NCBI GenBank assembly: GCA_934589065.1
Contig: CAKTNN010000012.1
Location: forward strand, 1-63,114
Direction of reading: 5' to 3'
Length of the DNA stretch: 63,114 nucleotides
Source: an uncultured Oscillospiraceae bacterium
Lineage (GTDB): Bacteria; Bacillota; Clostridia; Oscillospirales; Oscillospiraceae
Shown: positions 1-9,327 of the stretch, in pieces
Layout: every line of letters starts with the position of its first letter
How positions within the stretch are numbered: position 1 is the stretch's first letter
Position numbers and translations under genes: made by a program
Notes under the pieces: model-generated
Databases searched by the model: none
What the model was told of the DNA's origin: nothing
Seen by the model: only the letters and a program-made list of their open reading frames with translations

Positions 1-833
<833 letters not shown>

Positions 834-857
834 TTCAGCTTCATAGTATGTTTTCTC

Positions 858-892
858 GATACCTGCAAGGGGACTGTCCCCTTGCAGGTATC
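858..892. repeat. Perfect 16-bp inverted repeat downstream of pckA
   Basis: GATACCTGCAAGGGGA and its exact reverse complement flank a 3-base CTG loop, 25 bases after the pckA stop. No T-run follows on the plus strand, so it is not a textbook intrinsic terminator. The GGGGACTGTCCCC core resembles REP-like extragenic palindromes. It could end or stabilise the pckA mRNA, or be a mobile palindromic unit. Confidence 0.7.
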
Positions 893-916
893 TGAAAGTA
901 CGGCAGTGGGGTGAAT

Positions 917-1036
917 CTGTGGGGATAAGGCGCGTGTGTCATTGCGAGGCAGTCCGCTTTCCTGCCGTGGCAATCCCCAAAGGAAGGGTGTCATTGCGCG
1001 CTGGTTCGCAGCGACAGAAAAGACTTATCCCCAGAG
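917..1036. repeat. MITE-like element bounded by terminal inverted repeats
   Basis: About 120 bp between imperfect 13-bp inverted ends: CTGTGGGGATAAG at 917-929 and CTTATCCCCAGAG at 1024-1036 (12 of 13 pair). Inside are two copies of TGTCATTGCG (937-946 and 989-998) and CGTGGCAATCC (966-976). Related motifs recur at 27314-27366 and 38549-38651. It lies directly upstream of the oxaloacetate decarboxylase operon and may carry part of its promoter region; no clear -35/-10 pair was seen. Confidence 0.55.
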
Positions 1037-1084
1037 ATTTCCCCATTTGCTGTGAAAAATTTCTTTTAACGGAGGTTAAAACCA

Positions 1085-2494
1085 ATGGCTCAGAAAGTCC
1101 AATTCACTGAAACCGTCCTTCGTGATGCCAACCAGTCCCTGATGGCTACCCGTATGCCCTTTGCCGACATGGAAGGCATTCTGTCCACCATGGACAAGGC
1201 CGGTTACTATTCCGTCGAGTGCTGGGGCGGCGCTACCTTTGACAGCTGCCTGCGCTACCTGAACGAGGATCCCTGGGAGCGCCTGCGTGCTTTCCGCAAG
1301 GCTATGCCCAATACCCGTCTGCAGATGCTGCTCCGGGGCCAGAACCTGCTGGGTTACAAGCACTATCATGACGACGTGGTGGAGAAGTTCGTAGAACTGT
1401 CCATCAAGAACGGCATCGATGTGCTGCGTATCTTCGACGCACTGAACGATTTCCGCAACATCAAGACCGCTCTGGAGGCAACAAAGAAGTATGCCACTGC
1501 CAACACCGTGGCTTCCGGCTGCATCTCCTACACCCAGAGCCCCGTGCACACCCCTGCCAAGTATGCCGAGATGTGCAAGGAGCTGCAGAGCATGGGCTTC
1601 GACACCATCTGCCTGAAGGATATGGCTGGCACCATGAGCCCCAACGAGGCTGACCAGCTGTTCAAGGGCATCCGGGATGCCGGCGTGACCCTGCCCCTGA
1701 TCCTGCACACCCACTGCACCACCGGTATGGCTTACATGACCGTTATGAAGGCTGTGGAAGCCGGTGTGGATATCATCGATACCGCTACCTCCTGCTTCTC
1801 CAACGGCACCAGCCAGCCCGCTACCGAAACTCTGTACTACGCTCTGAGCCAGTACGGCATCGAGACCGGCCTGAACGAGGACGTGATCAACGAGGTCAAC
1901 TCCTTCTTCAAGCCTGTTAAGCAGAAGTACATCGACAACGGTCGCATCAACCCCAAGAGCATGGGCACCGATGCACAGGCTCTGGTTTACAAGGTTCCCG
2001 GCGGTATGCTGTCCAACATGATCGCAAACCTGACCGATATGCACGCTATGGATAAGTTCGATGCCGCTCTGGCTGAGATCCCCTCCGTCCGTAAGGATAT
2101 GGGCTATCCTCCTCTGGTTACCCCCCTGTCCCAGATGGTTGGCAACCAGGCTGTTACCAACGTTCTGGTTGGCGAGCGCTATAAGAACGTCTCCAAGGAA
2201 GTAAAGGCTTACTTCAAGGGCGAGTACGGCATTGCTCCCGCTCCCGTGGATGCCGATCTGGAAAAGCGCATTCTGGACGAGGCCGGTATGTCCGCACCTC
2301 AGGATTGCCGCGTGGAAGACAGCAAGCGCACCGGTGAAGAGTTTGCCAATGCCAAGGCTGCCCTGGGCGACCTGGCTAAGAGCGAAGAGGACATCATGAG
2401 CTACATCTGCTACCCCGCTCAGGCCGAAAAGTTCCTGGAAGGCCGCAAGGCAGCAGAAGAGAACAAGGTTACCTATACCATCACCGAAGCGTAA
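1085..2494 (+). CDS. oadA: Oxaloacetate decarboxylase alpha subunit, carboxyltransferase only
   Basis: 469 aa. It transfers the carboxyl group of oxaloacetate to biotin, releasing pyruvate, as the cytosolic head of a membrane Na+ pump. The HMGL-like carboxyltransferase barrel begins with TETVLRDANQSL (metal-ligand Asp14), followed by LLRGQN, CLKDMAG (the lysine that is carboxylated in relatives) and LHTHCTTGMA (metal-binding HxH). A conserved PYC/OadA domain follows to about residue 440. Family members of about 590 aa carry a C-terminal biotinyl domain; here it is absent and supplied by the gene at 2863. The RBS ACGGAGG precedes the ATG. The HMGL-type alpha subunit favours oxaloacetate over methylmalonyl-CoA or glutaconyl-CoA; pyruvate carboxylase subunit B is the alternative name for such proteins. 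Confidence 0.92.
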   Translation: MAQKVQFTETVLRDANQSLMATRMPFADMEGILSTMDKAGYYSVECWGGATFDSCLRYLNEDPWERLRAFRKAMPNTRLQMLLRGQNLLGYKHYHDDVVEKFVELSIKNGIDVLRIFDALNDFRNIKTALEATKKYATANTVASGCISYTQSPVHTPAKYAEMCKELQSMGFDTICLKDMAGTMSPNEADQLFKGIRDAGVTLPLILHTHCTTGMAYMTVMKAVEAGVDIIDTATSCFSNGTSQPATETLYYALSQYGIETGLNEDVINEVNSFFKPVKQKYIDNGRINPKSMGTDAQALVYKVPGGMLSNMIANLTDMHAMDKFDAALAEIPSVRKDMGYPPLVTPLSQMVGNQAVTNVLVGERYKNVSKEVKAYFKGEYGIAPAPVDADLEKRILDEAGMSAPQDCRVEDSKRTGEEFANAKAALGDLAKSEEDIMSYICYPAQAEKFLEGRKAAEENKVTYTITEA

Positions 2495-2509
2495 GGAGGA
2501 ACCCTTACT

Positions 2510-2860
2510 ATGATGCTTACTTCTGATATTACAATCGGCGAGGCCGGCGTTTATGCGCTTTTGGGCTACGCTGTGGTGTTCTTTGGCCTGATCCTGCTGA
2601 TGGCTGTTGTCATCGCACTGGGCAAGTACTTTGCATCCAAGGATGTAAAGCTGAAGGCCACCGCATCCGCTGCCGCCCAGGCCACTGCCCCTGCCGCCCC
2701 TGCCGCCGCTCCCAAGGCTTATGCTCCCGGTTCTGCCGGTGAACTGAAGCTGCACGATGTGGAGCCCAAGACCGCAGCTATGATCATGGCAATCGTTGCC
2801 GATCAGATGGGCAAGCCCCTGAACGAGCTGCGCTTCAAATCCATCAAGGAGGTCAAATAA
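2510..2860 (+). CDS. oadG: Oxaloacetate decarboxylase gamma-like subunit
   Basis: 116 aa, 15 bases after oadA with AAGGAGG. One hydrophobic helix lies at about residues 12-38, followed by an Ala/Pro-rich stretch (about 58-75) and a soluble C-terminal segment. This is the architecture of the small gamma subunits that anchor alpha to the beta membrane subunit and help assembly. The sequence is too variable for motif proof; placement between oadA and the biotin carrier is the main argument. The C-terminal part is longer than in the shortest OadG proteins. Confidence 0.8.
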   Translation: MMLTSDITIGEAGVYALLGYAVVFFGLILLMAVVIALGKYFASKDVKLKATASAAAQATAPAAPAAAPKAYAPGSAGELKLHDVEPKTAAMIMAIVADQMGKPLNELRFKSIKEVK

Positions 2861-2862
2861 TT

Positions 2863-3264
2863 ATGAAGTATAAAGTTACTCTGAAGGGCCGTACTTACGA
2901 GGTCGAGGTTGAGGCCGGCGAGGCCATCCTGCTGGACGAGTACGAAGCAATTGCTCCTTCCGCTCCCGCAGCTGCTCCTGCTGCTGCCGCTCCTGCCGCT
3001 GCACCCGCAGCCGCTCCTGCTCCTGCCGCCGCTCCCGTGGTCACCGGTGCCGGTGAGCCCGTCAATGCCCCCATGCCCGGCAACATCCTGAAGGTCAATG
3101 TGACGAGCGGTCAGGCTGTCAAGGCCGGTGACGTTCTGTGCGTCCTGGAGGCTATGAAGATGGAAAACGAGATCATGGCTCCCAAGGACGGAACCGTTAC
3201 CCAGGTTCTGGTTGCCAAGGGCGCTACTGTGGACACCGGGGCACCTCTGGTTGTGATCGGTTAA
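2863..3264 (+). CDS. Biotin carboxyl carrier subunit of the decarboxylase
   Basis: 133 aa. It carries carboxybiotin between the alpha carboxyltransferase and the beta membrane subunit. It has a short N-terminal beta segment (MKYKVTLKGRTYEVEVE), a long Ala/Pro linker (about 31-60) and a biotinyl domain (about 65-133) with the biotinylation motif EAMKM at 96-100, Lys99 being the acceptor. Its start lies 2 bases after the oadG stop and its RBS (AGGAGG) sits inside the end of oadG, suggesting translational coupling. It supplies the biotin domain that the neighbouring OadA lacks. Confidence 0.93.
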   Translation: MKYKVTLKGRTYEVEVEAGEAILLDEYEAIAPSAPAAAPAAAAPAAAPAAAPAPAAAPVVTGAGEPVNAPMPGNILKVNVTSGQAVKAGDVLCVLEAMKMENEIMAPKDGTVTQVLVAKGATVDTGAPLVVIG

Positions 3265-3276
3265 GGAGGGCTTCCA

Positions 3277-4491
3277 ATGAATGTTGGTGCTATCCTGGGA
3301 AAGCTGTGGAGCAATTCCGGCTTTGCCGCCATTATTACCGGCTTTGTTTCTAATAACGGCTGGCAGAACCTGGTGATGCTTGCCATCGCCTGCGTGCTGC
3401 TGTATCTGGCTATTGTTAAAAAGTTCGAGCCTCTGCTGCTGGTGGGCATTGCCTTCGGCTGTCTGCTGACCAACCTGCCCAATGCAGGACTGTATCATCA
3501 GGAGCTGTGGGATGCCTTCATGAATCCCGAGAGCCCTGTATATCACAGCTTCGGCGAGATCATGCGCAACGGCGGCCTGCTGGACATCTTCTACATCGGT
3601 GTTAAGACCAGCCTGTACCCCTGCCTGATTTTCATGGGCGTTGGTGCTATGACTGACTTTGGCCCCCTGATTTCCAATCCTAAGAGCCTGCTGCTGGGTG
3701 CAGCTGCTCAGCTGGGCGTGTTTGTTGCCTTCTTCGGCGCCGTGTGCATGGGCTTTACCGGCAAGGAAGCTGCCTCCATCGGCATCATCGGTGGCGCTGA
3801 CGGCCCCACCGCCATCTTCCTGACCACCAAGCTGGCTCCCCATCTGCTGGGCGCTATTGCCGTGGCTGCCTATTCCTACATGGCGCTGATTCCTCTGATT
3901 CAGCCCCCCATCATGAACCTGCTGACCAGCCCTGAGAGCCGGAAGATCAAGATGGTTCAGACCCGGAACGTTTCCAAGACCGAGAAGATTATTTTCCCGA
4001 TTCTTGTAACCATGTTCGTGGCTCTGCTGCTGCCGGATACCGCTCCTCTGATCGGCTGCCTGATGCTGGGTAACCTGTTCAAGGAAACCGGCTGCACCGA
4101 TCGCCTCAGCGACACCGTGCAGAATGCTCTGATGAACATTGTTACCATCCTGCTGTCCACCGCCGTTGGTTCCACCATGGTGGGCTCCACCTTCCTGACT
4201 GCTCAGACTCTGAAGATCGTTGTCCTGGGTGTTATCGCCTTCGGTATCTCCACCGCCGGCGGCCTGCTGGGCGGCAATGTGATGTGCTGGGCTACCAAGG
4301 GCAAGGTCAACCCCCTCATCGGTTCCGCCGGTGTGTCTGCCGTTCCTATGGCTGCCCGTGTATCCAATAAGGAAGGCCAGAAGGCCAATCCTTCCAACTT
4401 CCTGCTGATGCACGCCATGGGCCCCAACGTGGCTGGCGTTATCGGCTCCGCCATCGCTGCAGGTTTCCTGCTGAGCGTCTTCGGCGGCTAA
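3277..4491 (+). CDS. oadB: Oxaloacetate decarboxylase beta subunit, Na+ pump
   Basis: 404 aa polytopic membrane protein. It decarboxylates carboxybiotin and pumps Na+ outward. Family marks are the conserved loop [14 protein letters not shown] (Asp175, equivalent to the Na+-binding Asp of OadB), [37 protein letters not shown] and [16 protein letters not shown] near the C-terminus. The length is close to the 400-430 aa of OadB/GcdB/MmdB. It is the last gene of the operon, 12 bases after the biotin carrier with AGGAGG, and is followed at once by a strong terminator. Confidence 0.95.
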   Translation: MNVGAILGKLWSNSGFAAIITGFVSNNGWQNLVMLAIACVLLYLAIVKKFEPLLLVGIAFGCLLTNLPNAGLYHQELWDAFMNPESPVYHSFGEIMRNGGLLDIFYIGVKTSLYPCLIFMGVGAMTDFGPLISNPKSLLLGAAAQLGVFVAFFGAVCMGFTGKEAASIGIIGGADGPTAIFLTTKLAPHLLGAIAVAAYSYMALIPLIQPPIMNLLTSPESRKIKMVQTRNVSKTEKIIFPILVTMFVALLLPDTAPLIGCLMLGNLFKETGCTDRLSDTVQNALMNIVTILLSTAVGSTMVGSTFLTAQTLKIVVLGVIAFGISTAGGLLGGNVMCWATKGKVNPLIGSAGVSAVPMAARVSNKEGQKANPSNFLLMHAMGPNVAGVIGSAIAAGFLLSVFGG

Positions 4492-4500
4492 GCAAAACAC

Positions 4501-4536
4501 AAAAATCCCTGCTCCACCCGGAGCAGGGATTTTTTG
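4501..4536. terminator. Bidirectional terminator between oadB and prsW
   Basis: AATCCCTGCTCC and GGAGCAGGGATT form a stem around a short ACCC loop, with T-runs on both sides. It serves the two convergent genes. Confidence 0.92.
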
Positions 4537-4552
4537 GCTGCCTTTCAGAAAT

Positions 4553-5263
4553 TCAGGAAATGTAGTGATCCTCATTGGAAAGATTCTTGACCATCTTAGA
4601 CGTTACCAGGAAGAGGGCAACCACAAACAGCAGGAAGACCCACTCGGAAGAGCTGCTTTCCGAGGTGGCGATGAAATCGTAAATTCCGTGGAGAATCATG
4701 GGGACGATCACCGCCAGCCTGCGGCAGCGCTTGGAGGCCTCTTCATATCCGTAGTTTTCGTATCTTCTTGCCATGCCGTAGAATGCACCCATAAAGACGC
4801 CGAAGCAGGCGTGCCCCGGAACGGCGGTTACCGCCCGCACCAGGGCCGTGCCCATACCGTACATAACCACGTAGTCGATGTTTTCCCACAGGGCAAAGCC
4901 AAGGCTCACAGCCACGGCATAAACCACGCCGTCAAACTGGCAGTTAAAGTAGGGGGAGCGCCAGGTGTGCCGTTTTAGGAGCAGGTATTTAAAGCCCTCC
5001 TCCGAAAGCCCTACGACCACAAAATACATCAGCACCCGGTAAACCAGGCTATCCTCTGACCACAGAGAATCGAGGATCTGTGTGCCCAGCCGCTCGGTGT
5101 ACACCGCCAAAGCGGTGGAAACGGCTCCCCGGATTACCAGGGAGATCAAAAGGCTGGGCGGTTCTTTTTCCAGCTTATCCGCTTTGTTGACCTGGATCAG
5201 CAGGAAAATGGCGGGAATAACCGCTGCGGCAATCAGAATGGGGTTTACATAAAAGAATAGCAT
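4553..5263 (-). CDS. PrsW-family intramembrane metalloprotease
   Basis: 236 aa with about seven hydrophobic segments. PrsW proteases (family M82) cut single-pass membrane substrates such as anti-sigma factors. Signature motifs are present in order: SEEGFKY (EExxK, glutamates of the active site), FDGVVYAVAVSLGFALWEN, PGHACFGVFMGAFYG and LHGIYDF, which hold the conserved His and Asp residues. The start follows GAAGGAGAAGAACC. It is downstream of butyrate kinase on the same strand (42 bases between). No anti-sigma factor gene is near, so its substrate is unknown; it could instead be one of the non-PrsW proteins of this CPBP-like clan. Confidence 0.85.
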   Translation of the reverse strand: MLFFYVNPILIAAAVIPAIFLLIQVNKADKLEKEPPSLLISLVIRGAVSTALAVYTERLGTQILDSLWSEDSLVYRVLMYFVVVGLSEEGFKYLLLKRHTWRSPYFNCQFDGVVYAVAVSLGFALWENIDYVVMYGMGTALVRAVTAVPGHACFGVFMGAFYGMARRYENYGYEEASKRCRRLAVIVPMILHGIYDFIATSESSSSEWVFLLFVVALFLVTSKMVKNLSNEDHYIS

Positions 5264-5305
5264 GGTTCTTCTCCTTCCTTCCGGTGGGGGCGTGGGATAA
5301 TCGGT

Positions 5306-6421
5306 TTATTTTTCATCCCAGGGAAAACCCTGGAATACAGGCTTTCCTGTGTAGCGGTTTGCTTCCTTTTCGCCCCGGAGTACCTCCAGCACGGCATCCG
5401 CCATGGCCTCCTGCTCACATTCGCCGGGATAGACGGAAACGGGGGCAATCCAGCCGCAGCGCTGCTCCACGCCCTGGAAAATGTCCCGGTAGCGCATCAG
5501 CCCGCCGGTGAGGAGAATGCCGTCTACCTTGCCCTCCAGAACGGCAGCCGCCGCACCGATGGATTTGCACAGCTGATAGATCATGGCATTCCAGACGGTG
5601 CAGGCCTTTTCCTCGCCGGATTCCACCAGGGCGTGAACCTTGGAAGCATCGGAGGTTCCAAAGTGGCTGACAAAACCGCCGGAGCGGGAGAGCATCGCCC
5701 GCATTTCCCCGGTGGTGTGGCCCTCGTCCAGATATTGCAGCACCTCCATTACGGGAATAGAGCCCAGGCGGGTGGGGGTGAAGGGGCCGTCGCCTCCGGC
5801 GCCTTCGGTGCTGTCGATCATTTTCCCCTCCTTGTGGGCGGTGACGGTAATGCCCCCGTCCACATGGCAGACAATGAGATTCATGTCTTCATACCGTTTT
5901 CCCAGGCTTTTTGCGTGAATCGCGGCAATGCCCTTTTGATTCAGCACGTGGGTCTGGGCCCGGCGATAGAGCCCGGCAATGCCGGTGAGCCGGGCAGAGT
6001 CGCACAGCTCATCCACATTGGTGGGGTTTACGGTATACATGGGCTTATTACAGGCAGTACCCAGCTCGTAGGCCAGCATCACCCCCAGCTTTGCAGGGTG
6101 GTCAGAGCCGCCCTTGTCCGCGGCGGTGTCTGCCACCAGCCGGGCGTCAATTTCCATAACGCCGGAGGGCTGGGAGTAGGCACAGCCGCCCCGGCCCACA
6201 AACACATCGATGTCCTCCGGCGTCAGGCCGTGGGTGCTGAGAAAATCCAGAATCACCTGCTTGCGCATGGGCATCTGGTCGTTGGTGGTGGGGTAGCGCA
6301 GCAGTTCCGGAGCATCGTGGAAGATGGATTCGGTGTAGACGTTGGTTTCGTCTTCAAACAGGCTCACCTTGGTGGAGGTGGAGCCGGGATTGATGATCAG
6401 TAGCTTTTTTGGGGTGTTCAT
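5306..6421 (-). CDS. buk: Butyrate kinase
   Basis: 371 aa from the ATG at 6421, preceded by AAGAAGG; a longer frame to 6526 lacks an RBS and conserved sequence. It converts butyryl phosphate plus ADP to butyrate plus ATP. Acetokinase-family motifs are LLIINPGSTSTKVSLF at the N-terminus, VGRGG, HVDGGITVTAH and LLTGGLMRY. The length fits butyrate kinases (about 355-370) rather than acetate kinase (about 400). The usual partner ptb is not adjacent: the upstream gene is an ABC-F protein and the downstream one is prsW. A branched-chain fatty acid kinase activity is the main alternative. Confidence 0.93.
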   Translation of the reverse strand: MNTPKKLLIINPGSTSTKVSLFEDETNVYTESIFHDAPELLRYPTTNDQMPMRKQVILDFLSTHGLTPEDIDVFVGRGGCAYSQPSGVMEIDARLVADTAADKGGSDHPAKLGVMLAYELGTACNKPMYTVNPTNVDELCDSARLTGIAGLYRRAQTHVLNQKGIAAIHAKSLGKRYEDMNLIVCHVDGGITVTAHKEGKMIDSTEGAGGDGPFTPTRLGSIPVMEVLQYLDEGHTTGEMRAMLSRSGGFVSHFGTSDASKVHALVESGEEKACTVWNAMIYQLCKSIGAAAAVLEGKVDGILLTGGLMRYRDIFQGVEQRCGWIAPVSVYPGECEQEAMADAVLEVLRGEKEANRYTGKPVFQGFPWDEK

Positions 6422-6497
6422 GATGTTGACCTTCTTTATTATGTAATTCTCAAAAATTTCGTGATATGAAAAGGTGTGCCGGGTGCGCAGGGGAAAG

Positions 6498-8270
6498 TTA
6501 CTCTCCTTTTGCAATCCGTTCGGCAAGATCGGTCAGGTATAGCCAGCGGGATTCCTTCTCTTCCAGCGCGGCTTCCAGCTCCTGCTGCTCAAGCATAAGA
6601 CCTTGCAGCTTTTCAAAGTCCGCCCCGAAGATATCCTGGTTTTTCTGGTTCTCCGCTATTTTTTGTTCCAGGGCGGCAATGTCAGCGTCAATGGTTTCGT
6701 ATTCCCGCTGCTCCTTGAAGGAGAATTTCAGCTTTTTCTGCTTGGGCCGGGGGGCTTCCTGGGGCGTTTTCACCTTTTTCTCCTTAGAGGGAACCAGGGT
6801 TTGCAGATAGTCGGTATAGCCGCCGGGATACTGCTGCACCACGCCGTCGGGCTCTACGGCAAATATCCGCTTGCACAGCCGATCCAAAAAATACCGGTCG
6901 TGGGATACGGCAATGATCGCCCCCGGAAAGCTTTCCAGATAGTCTTCCAGCACCGTCATGGTGGGAATATCCAGGTCGTTGGTGGGCTCGTCCAGCAGCA
7001 GAACATTGGGGCTGGATGCCAATATGCCCAGCAAAAACAGCCGCCGCTTTTCTCCGCCGGATAGCTTGCCGATGAGCCGGTGCTGCAAAGGGCCGGAAAA
7101 GAGAAAATTGTCCATCAGCTTGGAGGCGGTGAGCACCCCGTCCGGGGTTTCAATCCGGTCACCCTGCTCTTTTACGTATTGCAGGGCAGTCAGGTTGGGG
7201 TTCAGCTCCTGGGCGTGCTGGGAAAAATAACCGATTTTTACCGTGTCGCCCAGGGTCACCGTGCCCTCGTCCGGGGAAATACTGCCCGCAATCAGGTTGA
7301 GAAGGGTGGATTTTCCGGCCCCGTTGCCGCCTACAATGCCTACCCGGTCGTCCCGCTGCAAGAGAAAATCAAAGTTTTTCAGGACGCATTTCCCGTCGAA
7401 GGATTTGCTGACGTTTGTAAGCTCTACGGTTTTTCTGCCCAGTCGGGAGGAAAGCGCCCGGATGGGTTCCAGTGTTCCCTCCACCTGGGGCGGCTGGGCA
7501 GCCTTTAGCTGTTCGTACCGTTCCAGCCGTTCCCGGCTCTTGGTTCCTCTGGCACAGGGGCCCTGGAGCACCCATTGGAGCTCCCGGCGCAATTTACTCT
7601 GGCGCTTCCGCTCGCTGGCGGCATCCTGCTCCTCCCGCCGGGCCTTGCCGTCCAGATAGGCGGAGTAGCCGCCCTCGTACAAATAGATTTTTCCGAAGCT
7701 GACCTCCATGGTGCGGTTGACCACCCGTTCCAGAAAATACCGGTCGTGGGTCACCAGCAGCAGCCCGCCGGTGAAGGATTGCAGATAATTTTCCAGCCAG
7801 CTGATCATTTGGGCATCCAGGTGGTTGGTGGGCTCATCCAGCAGCAGAAGGTCGCAGGGGTGCACCAGGCAGGAAGCCAGGGCTACCCGCTTGCGCTGCC
7901 CGCCGGAGAGTGCCCCCATTTTCTGGGAAAGATCGGAAATACCCAGACGGGTGAGAATTTCCACTGCTTCATAGTGGGCAATCTCCCGGGCGGTGGGATC
8001 CAGACCGGCCTCTACCTGCTGAATGACGGTTTTCTCCGGGTCGAAGGGGGGATCCTGGGGCAGATACCCCAGCCGGACGTTGGGATCATAGGATACCTTG
8101 CCGGAATCCGGTACTTCCTTCCCTGCAGCCAGGCGAAGAAAGGTGGATTTTCCACAGCCGTTCACGCCGACAATGCCCACCCGGTCGCCATCCTTCATAT
8201 AAAAGCTGATGTCATCTGCAAGGGTGCGATCTCCGTAGGTCTTGCAGACGTGTTCCATATTCAGTAGCAT
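6498..8270 (-). CDS. ABC-F ATPase, Uup-like
   Basis: 590 aa from the ATG at 8270 (AAAGGAG, 8-base spacing); longer in-frame starts lack an RBS. It is a soluble protein with two ABC domains and no membrane segment, so it is a ribosome-associated ABC-F factor, not a transporter. ABC1 has Walker A GVNGCGKST (about 35-43), signature LSGGQRKRV and DEPTNHLD; the linker contains GPCARGTKSRERL, which resembles the Uup family; ABC2 has GGNGAGKST, LSGGEKRRL and DEPTNDLD. A C-terminal coiled coil (about 520-585, starting KFSFKEQREYETID) is the Uup-type tail. An antibiotic-resistance role is possible but not indicated. Confidence 0.88.
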   Translation of the reverse strand: MLLNMEHVCKTYGDRTLADDISFYMKDGDRVGIVGVNGCGKSTFLRLAAGKEVPDSGKVSYDPNVRLGYLPQDPPFDPEKTVIQQVEAGLDPTAREIAHYEAVEILTRLGISDLSQKMGALSGGQRKRVALASCLVHPCDLLLLDEPTNHLDAQMISWLENYLQSFTGGLLLVTHDRYFLERVVNRTMEVSFGKIYLYEGGYSAYLDGKARREEQDAASERKRQSKLRRELQWVLQGPCARGTKSRERLERYEQLKAAQPPQVEGTLEPIRALSSRLGRKTVELTNVSKSFDGKCVLKNFDFLLQRDDRVGIVGGNGAGKSTLLNLIAGSISPDEGTVTLGDTVKIGYFSQHAQELNPNLTALQYVKEQGDRIETPDGVLTASKLMDNFLFSGPLQHRLIGKLSGGEKRRLFLLGILASSPNVLLLDEPTNDLDIPTMTVLEDYLESFPGAIIAVSHDRYFLDRLCKRIFAVEPDGVVQQYPGGYTDYLQTLVPSKEKKVKTPQEAPRPKQKKLKFSFKEQREYETIDADIAALEQKIAENQKNQDIFGADFEKLQGLMLEQQELEAALEEKESRWLYLTDLAERIAKGE

Positions 8271-8378
8271 CCATGCTGCTCCTTTTGCCGATTGTTTCCT
8301 GAATATCATACCACCTTTTTCTTCAAAAAGGAAGAGAGAACCCCTCCATTTTCCAGAAGAAAAGGAAACCGCGATGCT

Positions 8379-8397
8379 ATCCCCCCGGGGGGCTTCC
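8379..8397. repeat. 19-bp direct repeat, copy 1
   Basis: ATCCCCCCGGGGGGCTTCC, about 55 bases before the first methyltransferase. It matches the copy at 9189-9207 in 18 of 19 positions, suggesting that the methyltransferase genes were duplicated together with upstream DNA. The following CCCCGGGGAG can also fold back on it. Confidence 0.6.
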
Positions 8398-8452
8398 CCG
8401 GGGAGATTTCTTTTGCTAAAATAGGAGGAAATCACCGGAAGGGAAAGAAGAC

Positions 8453-9181
8453 ATGGAAACGCAGATAGAGCAGCGGGTGAAAAACTACTGGACGGCCCGC
8501 TCCCACGATTTTGGAACCGTGCGGAAGAACGAACTGGAAAGCGACATGGGAAAGCGCTGGCTGGAAGAAATTGAGCGCCACCTTCCCCAGGGCAAACTGG
8601 ATATCTTGGACGTGGGCACGGGCACAGGCTTTTTTGCCATCCTTCTGGCCCGGCTGGGCCACCGGGTAACGGGTATTGACCTGACGCCTGCCATGATTGC
8701 GGAAAGCCGCGCCCTGGCAGGAAGCATGGGCCTGGACATTGACTTTCAACAGATGAATGCCCAGGAATTGACGTTTGACGATTGCTGCTTCGATGTGGTC
8801 ATCAGCCGAAATCTGACCTGGACGCTGCCGGAGCCCCAAAAGGCCTACAGCCAGTGGTATCGGGTGCTGAAAAAAGGCGGAGTACTGCTGAATTACGATT
8901 CCGACTATGCGGAAAACGTCCGCAGTGAGAGCACGCAGAATTGCTCTGTGGCCCCCGACAGTCCCTACGGTCATGTGGGCATGACGGAAAGGCTGAAAGA
9001 GGAAAACGATGCCATTACCCTGGCCCTGGATATCGGCAAGAAGCGCCCGGAGTGGGATGCGCAGGTGCTGCGGGAGCTGGGTGTCCGGGCCTGCAGCACG
9101 GATTTGCGCGTAGGGGCGCGGGTGCTGGGGGCATCGGATCTTGTGAATGCGCCAATGTTTGGAATTTTTGCAAGAAAATGA
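8453..9181 (+). CDS. Class I SAM-dependent methyltransferase, copy 1
   Basis: 242 aa. The SAM-binding glycine motif LDVGTGTGFF is at about 52-61, with an acidic ribose-binding residue in GIDLTPAM and a motif IV region FDVVISRNLTW. These place it in the Methyltransf_11/25 superfamily; the substrate is not recognisable. It is a paralogue of the gene at 9328 (shared pattern of QMNAxEL, RNxTWxL, KAYxxWxRVL). A possible extended -10 (TGCTAAAAT) lies about 30 bases upstream. It is divergent from the ABC-F gene and precedes, in the same direction, the cobalamin-precursor operon, but it is not a CbiT or CbiL protein by sequence. Confidence 0.85.
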   Translation: METQIEQRVKNYWTARSHDFGTVRKNELESDMGKRWLEEIERHLPQGKLDILDVGTGTGFFAILLARLGHRVTGIDLTPAMIAESRALAGSMGLDIDFQQMNAQELTFDDCCFDVVISRNLTWTLPEPQKAYSQWYRVLKKGGVLLNYDSDYAENVRSESTQNCSVAPDSPYGHVGMTERLKEENDAITLALDIGKKRPEWDAQVLRELGVRACSTDLRVGARVLGASDLVNAPMFGIFARK

Positions 9182-9188
9182 AAAAAAC

Positions 9189-9207
9189 ATCCCCCCAGGG
9201 GGCTTCC
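9189..9207. repeat. 19-bp direct repeat, copy 2
   Basis: ATCCCCCCAGGGGGCTTCC directly after the first methyltransferase stop and upstream of the second one. It pairs with copy 1 at 8379, with one change in the centre. Confidence 0.6.
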
Positions 9208-9265
9208 TCTGAAAAAAGGAGTATGGTAGTATACAAATACCTTCCTAATTTCTTTCCTGCCCTGT

Positions 9266-9303
9266 AAAACCGCCGCGCATCCGGAAAGCTGTGCGGCGGT
9301 TTT
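9266..9303 (+). terminator. Terminator-like hairpin between the methyltransferase genes
   Basis: AAAACCGCCGCGCA pairs with TGTGCGGCGGTTTT around a loop. The short T-run (TTTT within the arm) ends 25 bases before the second gene, so it probably separates the two transcription units. Confidence 0.75.
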
Positions 9304-9327
9304 GCTCAGGATGCAAAGGAGATTGCT

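Noticed and set aside
1076..2755. A 559-codon open frame antisense to oadA and oadG
   Set aside because: The sense strand encodes well-conserved proteins; the antisense frame arises from the GC-rich codon pattern and has low-complexity Gly/His/Gln composition and no RBS.
2803..4575. A 590-codon open frame antisense to the biotin carrier and oadB
   Set aside because: Shadow of conserved sense genes with His/Gln/Gly-rich nonsense sequence.
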